Shown in pieces: positions 32,301-44,300 of a stretch of DNA of 64,000 bases. Positions within the stretch are counted from its first letter, which is position 1. Each line of letters opens with the position of its first letter. This DNA comes from Candidula unifasciata. Its lineage: Eukaryota; Mollusca; Gastropoda; Stylommatophora; Geomitridae. The notes under the pieces are model-generated. The model was not told the DNA's origin. It did not search any database and worked only from the letters and a program-made list of their open reading frames with translations. The stretch is from the NCBI GenBank assembly GCA_905116865.2, contig CAJHNH020002773.1, positions 1,635,729 to 1,699,728 on the forward strand. Direction: 5' to 3'. The translations under genes were made by a program, and so were the position numbers.

Positions 32301-35300
32301 CTCTTCTTGTCTTCCTTCATGGTATTTCTGTTTTAAACCGCTGTCTTCGCTGATCTCAAGCAGATTATAAAAATTCTTCATTATTGTCTCGGCACCCCTG
32401 GCATACGCTGGCGGCAACCCTGGGTGCCGAGACACCCAGTTTGAGAACTGCTGCTTTAACATTTTCCCTGTTTGGTTTATCATTTAACATAACATAACCC
32501 TTGACCCATTAGGATCGTGGAGGTGTATCAATGGAAGCACTAGTGAACAAAACCCGCCATCTGTCTATCTTCTGCTTGGTGAATTAGTGTGTGATAACTT
32601 AGTTCTGTCCATTTATTAGTGATGTCATTCCAGGTTCTTCTTTGCCCTCCTCTTCTTCGACTACCCCCCAATGTTCCTTGAAGCACAGTCTTCGCAATCG
32701 AATCATGTCTCACCACATGCCCGAACCAAGCTGGCTTACAACATTTCACCTTTGCCAAGAGAGGCTCCTGATGTCCCGCAAATTTGTATATTTTTTCTCT
32801 GACATATTTATTAGTTATGTGTACTAAATAAATAATTCGTAAAATGCGTCTGTAAGATTTACATTGAAAAGCCTGAATCCTCCTTTCCATTTTCACAGTG
32901 AGAGTCCAACTCTCACATCCGTATTAGAAAATAGACAATACCAGTGATTTATTTATATTGACCTTAACTGCGATGCTATCAGTTAACCTGCTTTTGTTTT
33001 GACAGCATCGACAACGGAAATAAGAAGAATGAAGAGTCGTGTGGCAGCAACCTTCCAGTTCTGGGGGTTCCAGGAGACTTATCTAATGAAATCAAATTCA
33101 AATACACATACAGTGTGACGTGGAAGGTAGGAGCTTGTCTTTTCTGGCTGATGTGCCTTTGGTAGGGCTGCAATGAAGCTCTTCTAGCTACAGTGAAAAA
33201 GATAGAAAATACAGAGGTATGGACGTGTAATAAGATCTTACGGCCTCTCAAAAACAATACTATAGGACTCGGCAGTAGGAGAAGAGACAGAACACCGAAG
33301 ACTTGGACACAGAACTTGACTGATTGGGCAGGCCTTTGTCATGCAGCCTTGAAATCCATTGCAGCTGGGAGGAAAAAGAATCGACCCAATGCCTCCCTAA
33401 CAAGCATGTCGTATAAGGCGACCAATTAGGGGTCGGAGTGCATCTGCCTGAGAAGCAAGGAATGAACAGTCTGCATATAAATAAGCTATATCTATAAATA
33501 TTTGTATTTTGCAACTGGCTTCTTAAGAAGCAGTGGGCCTATTCTTTTCCCCAAATGAGGCTTCAGAACCCAAACGGGGATTGGTCCCCATATTCTCCTT
33601 CTTCTTTGTGATTGGTTTCGTATGCTCAGATCAGACCATCAGGTGGGTTGCCTCGCATGTCAGTTGCAGGTCCTTCATGGCTCCCCATAGCTTGTTCTGC
33701 ACACTTTGCTCTTGAGGCCAGGTTTCTTTTCGAAGTTGAAGGTATAGTGAGCAGGTCTGCAGAATGTGTTCAGGTGTTTGTGGCCCTCGTCTGACAGGCA
33801 CATGATGCAAGTGGTAGTTAAGCCTGCCGTGTCCTGTCCACATATAACTTGCAAGTCTTGGCAGTAACCTTACTGTGATAATAACAAACTCTGTTCACAG
33901 GTCCAGATTGCCTGAACATTGGTATATTGGAGTTAATGCTCTGTCTTCCAACTTGGCACCTCCAACTTCATAGCAAATGGGTCACTTCATAATTGCTCTG
34001 TTTCTGTGCCAACTAAAACTACCCAGAATGTCTTTCAATGTCACTTAGGAAAATATTGACACAGACTGCAGTCTCGGCAAATCCAGAAGTATACATGCAT
34101 TAATTGCGTCAGAAGTGCAAAAGAAACAGTCCGGTGCCAGAACTGCAGTTTGTTGACAGCGTAAGCAGCAGCAATGAAAATGTACAATTTTTATGCATGT
34201 ATAACCTGAAAATGGTTGGGGAAAGGTTCGGCTTACATTCCAGCTTTTAGGCCTACATTTCACTTGTACAGAATTGATTAATAAACAGTAAAACGGTTGT
34301 TTAGTCGTCCATCTTTTCTCTTGCACTCTTACAATATTTCAGGTGGTAGCTTCTCTTTAGCCTTAGATCTACGTGTAAAAATGATGTAAGCTGGGAGTTT
34401 ATGTCCCGTAGCAGTGATACCTAGCATTACCGTACACCACTGGTTGTCTGCTCGTGAAGTTGGCATGTGCACTGTTGTTTCCCCTGGCTTGTCAGAGAAC
34501 ACAGGAGTTTCATCTGCATCTCCAGTTGCCCCCATACTGCAGTTGTGTGTCTTCTGTAGTTGTGTGTCTTCCTTAGAACATGTCCTTGAAACACAGTTTC
34601 TCCTGCTAGACGTCAGGAAATCGCTGTACCATTGTTGTCCGCCGCCAGATCACCGGGTCATTTCATGCCATAAAGCGCCTTGACCCCCTCCCCCCCACCT
34701 AAATGGGATGTAAATTCACCCTGAATTCACCCGTCTTTCACTGTTTTGGTTTTGGACTCATCACAAGATTCTGATAACATAATTTTTTAAACAAAAATTA
34801 TCGTTTGAGAAACTGGGTGCGGACTGTACATGTGTAAATACAGAAATTAATTGCATAAGGCGCCAATATTTTTAAGACAACAGATGACTCGCATTTCCAG
34901 AACCTGCAGTTGACACTATACCATATTGGCCTCAGTTAAAAAGCATTTCAAATGAAATTTGTGGCTTATATTGTCATGATGTGCAGTCAGCTCAGTAGCT
35001 AGGCGATGGAACTATACACTTTCAGTCCATACATTTATGGGGAAAATGCAATGGCTAACCTTAATTAGAAGCAAATAACTTGCTACAACTAAAAAAAAGC
35101 CAACCTGTCCACCATATTGGGACCGGAAGCTTCTTTCCCAGCAGATTCAGATTCACAACCAACCCACCTTCATGCAGGTAAAGCTGTGATGTTTCATTGT
35201 TAGTGTGTTGTCTGAATTTGGTTTTATTTGCTTTATAATGGCAATTCATTCTCTTTGTCTTTTTTTTTTTTTTTTTATAGGAGAACGTCAACATCAAGTG

Positions 35301-38300
35301 GACCTCTCGCTGGGACTACATCTTGGAATCTATGCCCCACACAAACATCCAGTGGTTTAGGTGAGTAGGCTGTGGGTCTCGATGGTGGTTGGGGGGGGGG
35401 GGGAAGGGGGGGGGGGACATAAAAAAAAAGAGGGTGAGCGGGTATAGAAAGAAGGAGGGAGGGGTAGAGGGGAAAAAGGAGAGAAGTGAGGAGTGGAGAG
35501 GCAGAAAGGACAGGAGACGAAGAGGGAGAGATGAAAGCAATGAGAAATAAGAAACATACCATATTTGTTGCATGTAAAGGACAGCATGTTTTCCAAAATT
35601 TTATAAGTGTAAATTATATCTTATATACGGAATGTGTTTGAAATTATGATTTCCTAATTGTGGGGTTTAAAAAAAATAATGATAGTCTTATTCATGGGGG
35701 AACGTCCTTAGAATAAAGAAAAAGAGACAGCCGAGACAGGCAGTGCAATAGACGCTACAAGGACAGCGAGGAAGAGGCAGGCCCAGGGGTACTTGGAGGC
35801 GAATTTTGAGCGGAACTCAAGGCTACACGAAGGACAAAACTGGAGCTAGAGCTCAGGATCGAATTGAGTGGTGGCAGTTTGTTACTGCCTTCTGTGCCTC
35901 TGGGCGCGATGAGGATTGATTGATTTTACATGGGGTCAACTTGTGCAGGGAAAAACTTATATGTACTCACATAAATATGTATATACAGAAATAATCAGAA
36001 GAAAGAAGAGGGATACAAAGTGAGAGAAAGGCAGAGCTTGCATCCACAATGTTGAATGTATGATTGAATTGTTTGTGCAATGGTTACAGCATCATGAACT
36101 CTCTGGTGATCGTCGTCTTCCTCTCTGGGATGGTGGCCATGATCATGCTGCGGACACTGCACAAGGACATCGCTCGATACAACCAGATGGACAGCATGGT
36201 ATGTTGTCCTGTTTGTTGTTTTAGATGTTGTTCCAGGAATGAGTCAAGCTCGATGTTTCTTCTTCTGAATTTTGACTGGCTGTAAACTCTGGCGAAAAGT
36301 TTAGGTTGTTGGTTCACTTTTGGACTTTGCTTCTTACTCTAGAACTTGAGTGTTGGCATGCACATCCATTTGACAGATCTGGCTTATTCGTATGCAGACT
36401 GATGGTTCCTTGTCTCGGGCAGATGCTCTCTGACTTTGAAGAAAATAGCCTCTAATTAGTCGCCTCCTGCGTCGTGCTGGTTAATAGATGGAGGCAGTGG
36501 GTCAGTTATTTGTCTCCCCAGACTGAGGTCCAGGAACCCACAGACAGGATGATGTTGGCTCTGATTTATGTAGATGGGTAGGCTCAGTTACACAAGGACA
36601 TTACTCATTAAGCCACGTAATCTGGTCAGGTAATCTGCAGTTCCAACTTCGCAGCAGACGGGTCACCCTATGGTTGCTCCGTTCCTGTGAAAAACCACAC
36701 AGAATGCCAATCATTGTCCCTGGTGACAAGAAATGGACACAGTCTTCTTAAATCTAATAGTAATACACACACATTAAATTGTTTCTCTTAGGGCAAATAA
36801 GTTGACCAGGTTTTACTGCCATAAAGCAGAGTGCTGAGAACACAAGCCTCAATGACAAGAGTTTTTGTATTGTGAGTTTTCTCTTCTGACAACTTAGTGG
36901 CCAGGTGCTTATTTCTCTAACCATGACACTGCCAGCTTAAGACAACCAGGCGAAAGCAGGATTGGGTCCCACAGTTCAAACAGGTCTAGACTTAGCTGCT
37001 TTTTAATAGACCTGGCAACCAAGCTTTGGGAAAAACCTACAAGACCATGAGCTGACATCCCAGTTTATGGCACATGGGGGAATCAAGCGCTTGATGAATG
37101 ATCGCTGAAGAGGAGTACGAAGAGTACTTTTCCTTGTGAATTCTTGGGTGAATGGTTGAATAATAAAATGGAAGATTCATTTTCAGTGGGCATTCCTGGG
37201 TGAATAATGGGAAAAAATTTGGGTGTAAAAAAATTGTGAACTCTGGTTAAAATTGCGAATTTTTGGGTGAATAGTTTATTAAAAGAGATTTGATTTCTGT
37301 GTGAATTCTTGAGTGAATAGTTGAACAAAATAATGAGAGGTTTATTTTCAATATGAATTCTTGGGTGAGTTCATAAAAATAATGAGAAGTTTGTTTTCAA
37401 TATGAATTCTTGGGTGAATAGTTGAATGAACAAATGAAAGGTTTATTTCCATTGGAAATTGTGTGTGAATAGTTGAATAATATACTACAAGGTTTATTTT
37501 CCTTGTGACGTCCTGTGCACTAAATGATTGATTATAAACTGAGAGGAGAGGTTTGTCTAACGGCGTAAATTCTGGTCCCGCAGGAGGATGCCCAAGAGGA
37601 GTTTGGCTGGAAGCTGGTTCATGGGGACGTGTTCAGACCCCCCAGAAAGGGAATGTTTCTGTCCGTACTTGTTGGCAACGGTGCTCAGTTGTTTTTCATG
37701 ACTTTGATAACTTTAGGTGAGGTTTGTTGTGTACACTCTCTGTGGGGTGTGTGGTACTTTAGGTGAGGTTTGTTGTGTACTCTCTCTGTGGGATGTGTGT
37801 GCTACTTTAGGTGAGGTTTGTTGTGTACACTCTGTATGACGTGTGTGCTACTTTAGGTGAGGTTGGTTGTGTACTCTCTCTGTGGGGTGTGTGGTACTTT
37901 AGATGAGGTTTGTTGTGTACTCTCTCTGTGGGGTGTGTGGTACTTTAGGTGAGGTTGGTTGTGTACTCTCTCTGTGGGGTGTGTGGTACTTTAGGTGAGG
38001 TTGGTTGTGTACTCTCTCTGTGGGGTGTGTGGTACTTTAGGTGAGGTTTGTTTACTCTCTTTGTGGGGTGTGTGGTACTTTAGGTGAGGTTTGTTGTGTA
38101 CTCTCTCTGTGGGGTGTGTGGTACTTTAGGTGAGGTTTGTTGTGTTCACTCTCTGTGGGCTGTGTGCTATTTTAGGCGAGGTTTGTTGTATTCTCTCTCT
38201 GGGGTGTGTGGTACTTTAGGTGAGGTTTGTTGTTCTCTCTCTGTGGGGTGTGTGCTATTTTAGGTGAGGTTTTTTGTGTACTCTCTCTGTGGGGTGTGTG

Positions 38301-41300
38301 GTACTTTAGGTGAGGTTTGTTGTGTTCTCTCTCTGTGGGGTGTGTTCTATTTTAGGTGAGGTTTGTTGTGTACTCTCTCTGTGGGGTGTGTGGTACTTTA
38401 GGTGAGGTTGGTTGTGTACTCTCTGTGTGGGGTGTGTGGTACTTTAGGTGAGGTTTGTTGTGTATACTCTCTGTGGGATGTGTGCTATTTTAGGTGATGT
38501 TTGTTGTGTATACTCTCTGTGGGATGTGTGGTACTTTGGGTGAGGTTTGTTGTGTACATTGTCAGTGGGGTGTGTGGTACTTTAGGTGAGGTTTGTTGTG
38601 TACACTGTCTGTGGGGTGTGTGGTACTTTAGGTGAGGTTGGTTGTGTACTCTCTCTGTGGGATGTGTGGTACTTTAGGTGAGGTTGGTTGTGTACTCTCT
38701 CTGTGGGGTGTGTGGTACTTTTGATGAGGTTTGTTGTGTACTCTCTCTGTGGGGTGTGTGGTACTTTAGGTGAGGTTGGTTGTGTACTCTCTGTGTGGGG
38801 TGTGTGGTACTTTAGGTGAGGTTGGTTGTGTACTCTCTGTGGGATGTGTGGTACTTTAGGTGAGGTTGGTTGTGTACACTCTCTGTGAGGTGTGTGGTAC
38901 TTTAGGTTTGTGGTTTGAACAAAAGATCAATATCATAGCACACGGGTAAAAGTAAAAAAAAAAAGTAAAGATCCCTTTTTACGCCTTTCAGCTAGTAACC
39001 CCTAAATGCTCCGTTTTCTTTTTCTAACTTAAGTCTGAGCCCGAAGAAGCTCAGAACACTGCACAGGCTCTGTAGCACCGGCGAAGATCCTGAAATACTG
39101 GTAGATTTTTAACTCCAAATTTTGCATGGGAAGCGCAATTAGGCTACTCTTCTCAATTTCCAACTGCCACGGGATTTTTTACATGCGCAACAATGCACAC
39201 GGGCGTCCAATCTCACTACCCATAGAACAGGGGGAATTACTAGATGTCAAAGTCCACGAGACAAAATCCCAGCCCTTACCGGGGGTTGAACTCTGAACCT
39301 CTAGCACTCGAGGTGGACACCATGCTTCGAGACCATGCAGCCCCCTTGTGCAACTTTAGGTAAGGTTTGTTATATACGCTGTCAGTGGGGTGTCTGCTCG
39401 CTCTTATGGCTTACGCTCAGAGAGGGGGAGGGGAGTGAAAAACGTAAAACCTAGGGAGGGTGATATAAGAAAGGGAAATAGAGAGAGAGAGAGAGAGAGA
39501 GAGAGAATAAAAGTGAAAAAGAGGGGAAGAGAGAGTGAGGGGGTAAAACAAAAAAGGAGACAAAGAGTAAGAATTAAAAAAAAAAAGGAATGAAGAGGGA
39601 AATGGACAGGGAAAGAATGAGATTTAAAGAGAGATAAATAGAGAAGGAATGAGAGTGACAAACTGAGGGTGATAGGGAGAGAAAGAAAAAAAAGAGTGGT
39701 GTTTGTATGCGTGGGAGGGTGCTAGGTCAGGCTGGTGTTCAAGAAGACGAAGAAATTAAGAGGAAGAAGACAAAGAAAACGAACAAGGAGAAGAAGACAA
39801 AGAAAACGAAGGAGAAGAAAATTAAGAAGAAGAAGAATAAGGAAATGAAGAAGAAGAGGGTGAAGAAAAATGAAGACGATGACAAAGAAAAGGAGGAAAA
39901 CGAAGAAGAAGAAAATAACAACAAGAAGACAAAGAAAATGAAGAAGAAAAAGAAGACACAAGAAAATGAAGAAAAAGAAGACACAAGAAAATGAAGAAGA
40001 AGAAGACAAAGAAAATGGAGAAGAAAAAAAAATGAAGAAAAAGAAGACAAACAAATTAAAGAAGAATAATGGCAAGGAGATAAGAAAGAATAAAAAGCAA
40101 GGTTATGTTGAAAAATTCTTTCATATGTATGTAGGATTTCCTGTTATTTTTTGGGTATTTGATTGATAACACATGTATTTATTTGTTTATGATTTGTTTG
40201 TGTCCAGTGTTTGCTTGCTTGGGATTTTTGTCTCCGGCCAATAGAGGTGCTTTGATGACTTGTGCCTTGGTGAGTGTCTGTGTGTGTTGTTTGTGTGTGT
40301 GGTTTGTGTGTGTTGTTTGTGTGTGTTGTTTCTGTGTGTTGTTTTGTGTCCAGTGTTTGTTTATGTCCAGTCTTTGCTTGCCTGGGATTCTTGTTTCCGG
40401 CCAATAGAGGTGTTTTGATGACTAACAGATAAATCAGTTAATGTAACTGTGAGCTGGAAGTAGAGGGACTTAACTAACAAATAAATCGATTAATGTAACT
40501 ATTAGCTGGAAGTAGAGGGACTTATCTAACAAATAAATCGGTTAATGTAACTATTAGCTGGAAGTAGAGGGACTTATCTAACAAATAAATCGGTTAATGT
40601 AACTATTAGCTGGAAGTAGAGGGACTTAACTAACAAATAAATCGGTTAATGTAACTGTGAGCTGGAAGTAGAGGGACTTAACTAACAAATAAATCGGTTA
40701 ATGTAACTATTAGCTGGAAGTAGAGGGACTTATCTAACAAATAAATCGGTTAATGTAACTATTAGCTGGAAGTAGAGGGACTTATCTAACAAATAAATCG
40801 GTTAATGTAGCTGTTAGCTGGAAGTAGAGGGACTTAACTAATAGATAAATCGGTTAATGTAACTGTTAGCTGGAAGTAAAGGAACTTAACTAACAAATAA
40901 ATCGGTTAATGTTACTATGAGCTGGAGGTAGAGGAACTACACTAACAAATAAATCGGTTAATGTAACTATTAGTTGTCTGGAGCAGCTAAAATAACAGAA
41001 TAGAGTAGGTTAATTTTACAGAAACAAGGGTTGGATAACAACTGGAAAAGGGAGGGGATGAAATGTTGCCACAACTGCAGTGGGTTGTTTAGGGTGGGGA
41101 ATGGGGGGGGGGGGAGATGGGATAGATGGTGACAAAGTTCATAGTTGCGAGCCTGCACACACTGCTGGAGAGGGAAACAGTCGATCAATGGTTTGTCACC
41201 ATATCATGGGTTGACTTGACAGCTGCTGTTCGAAGACCAGCTGTTGCCATCAGTTTTATCTCCTGGTTTGTGTGTGTGTGTGTGCACGAGGGAGAGAGAG

Positions 41301-44300
41301 AGATTGCAGATGCTTGTATGTGTTGGGGCGGGGGGAAGGGGGGGGGGAGATTTCAGATGTGTGTGTGAGAAAGAGGGAGAGAGAGATTGTACGTGTGTGT
41401 GTGAGGGGGGGGGGGGGGGAAGAGATTTTAGGTGCGTGTGTGAGAGAAAGAGGGAGAGAGAGATTGCAGATGTGTGTATGTGTGTGGTGGGGGGGGGGGA
41501 GATTTCAGATGTGTGTGTGTGTGTGAGAAAGAGGGAGAGAGAGATTGCACGTGTGTGTGCCCATTTTTGAAATGATAGTTTTTTCATATTGGGCTATGAG
41601 GGACAGACATTCTTTGTAAACTTGGCTGTTGTAATGTGGCTGAACTCTGTTATTTGACAGGCAGGGTGGCCGTGCAGGTGGAGTGTTACTAGTTTAGAGT
41701 GTGCTGGGTTCAGATCTAACCTCCTGAAATGAAATGCTCGTCGTGTGCATGCATGAAAACAGTCACACCAGGCAGATTATACACACACCCACACACACAC
41801 GATCTTGCACTCCATACAAATACTTCAGATATACCAGATTTTTTCAAATGAAGACAAGTTTTATTACATTATTACATTTTTAAAGTTTAAAATTGGCTGT
41901 CTTCATATTTTTTAATTATGGGCTTAAAAAAAAAAAGTTGGAGGTTGGGGTGTCTTGTACACATAGTGTGTTTAATATATTAATTTTTTAAGTTTAAGGC
42001 TTAAAAAATAAGGGTCTTCTTATACATGGGAGCTCTTGTAAAGAGAAAAATACTGACTGTTTTTCTCTCCGTCCTTCACTCATTTGATGTGTCACTAGAT
42101 GTTAGTGATCCTGTGACAGATACTGCCATGAAAGTGTGAAGTACTTTTGTCACCTGTGCTAAGTCACAGCTGTTTGAAGTAAGTAAAGTTACCTTTTCCA
42201 CACACTCAGGCATATAGGGCTAGACCTAAATTTTATAGACTGGTTGGATGATGTGGTCAGCATCTCGCTGGCCGATGTTACTTCCCAGGACTCTACCCGG
42301 GACTCTTTCAAAGCTGGGTCGACCTGAGAGCCGAGGTCATTTTTGAAAAACAACTTCTAGTTCTATCAGGACACGTAACCACGACTTTCAGATTGGCAGA
42401 TGAGTGTCTTGCCACTACACTACTCAAGCTCTCGCTAATGAGTGTCTTGCCACTACACGACTCCAGCTCTCGCTAATGAGTGTCTTGCCACTACACGACT
42501 TGAGCTCTCACTAATGAGTGTCTTGCCACTACACGACTCCAGCTCTCACTAATGAGTGTCTTGCCACTACACGACTCAAGCTCTCACTAATGAGTGTCTT
42601 GCCACTACACGACTCAAGCTCTCACTAATGAGTGTCTTGCCACTACACGACTCCAGCTCTCACTAATGAGTGTCTTGCCACTACACGACTCAAGCTCTCA
42701 CTAATGAGTGTCTTGCCACTACACGACTCAAGCTCTCACTAATGAGTGTCTTGCCACTACACGACTCCAGCTCTCACTAATGAGTGTCTTGCCACTACAC
42801 GACTCCAGCTCTCACTAATGAGTGTCTTGCCACTACACGACTCCAGCTCTCACTAATGAGTGTCTTGCCACTACACGACTCCAGCTCTCACTAATGAGTG
42901 TCTTGCCACTACACGACTCCAGCTCTCACTAATGAGTGTCTTGCCACTACACGACTCCAGCTCTCACTAATGAGTGTCTTGCCACTACACGACTCCAGCT
43001 CTCACTAATGAGTGTCTTGCCACTACACGACTCCAGCTCTCACTAATGAGTGTCTTGCCACTACACGACTCCAGCTCTCACTAATGAGTGTCTTGCCACT
43101 ACACGACTCCAGCTCTCACTAATGAGTGTCTTGCCACTACACGACTCCAGCTCTCACTAATGAGTGTCTTGCCACTACACGACTCCAGCTCTCACTAATG
43201 AGTGTCTTGCCACTACACGACTCAAGCTCTCACTAATGAGTGTCTTGCCACTACACGACTCCAGCTCTCACTAATGAGTGTCTTGCCACTACACGACTCC
43301 AGCTCTCACTAATGAGTGTCTTGCCACTACACGACTTGAGCTCTCACTAATGAGTGTCTTGCCACTACACGACTTGAGCTCTCACTAATGAGTGTCTTGC
43401 CACTACACGACTCCAGCTCTCACTAATGAGTGTCTTGCCACTACACGACTCCAGCTCTCACTAATGAGTGTCTTGCCACTACACGACTTGAGCTCTCACT
43501 AATGAGTGTCTTGCCACTACACGACTTGAGCTCTCACTAATGAGTGTCTTGCCACTACACGACTCCAGCTCTCACTAATGAGTGTCTTGCCACTACACGA
43601 CTCCAGCTCTCACTAATGAGTGTCTTGCCACTACACGACTCAAGCTCTCACTAATGAGTGTCTTGCCACTACACGACTCCAGCTCTCACTAATGAGTGTC
43701 TTGCCACTACACGACTCCAGCTCTCACTAATGAGTGTCTTGCCACTACACGACTCCAGCTCTCACTAATGAGTGTCTTGCCACTACACGACTCAAGCTCT
43801 CACTAATGAGTGTCTTGCCACTACACGACTCCAGCTCTCACTAATGAGTGTCTTGCCACTACACGACTCCAGCTCTCACTAATGAGTGTCTTGCCACTAC
43901 ACGACTCCAGCTCTCACTAATGAGTGTCTTGCCACTACACGACTCAAGCTCTCACTAATGAGTGTCTTGCCACTACACGACTCCAGCTTTCGCTGCATAA
44001 AGTGTGTGAAGCCAAAGCTGCCCACATTTTCCCTCTTTACTGTGGTTGGAAATGTAGACACATTCCAGTGCTTGTTGTTAATGTTTAGTTGCTGTTGATG
44101 TTTATTATTACTTGTTGACAAATGTATGAATGAAGTGGTGCATGATATCTATATATCAATGATTGAACAGACCTTATTTTCAAAGGGTCACAAATTGGGC
44201 ACGTGGGCCCATCTTACATTCGGCTCTTCCAAACACTCATCTTTCACACAGCAGTTGTCTTTTATCATGTTTATGTTTGTTCATTGAGTACAACAATTTT

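Noticed and set aside
39390..40166. Lys/Glu-rich frames resembling nucleolar proteins
   Set aside because: Purine-rich low-complexity DNA in intron 10; no splice or homology support.
42397..43997. CRISPR array, because of regular near-identical repeats
   Set aside because: There are no unique spacers: the 38-bp units are directly contiguous and derive from a SINE head. The context is a eukaryotic intron.
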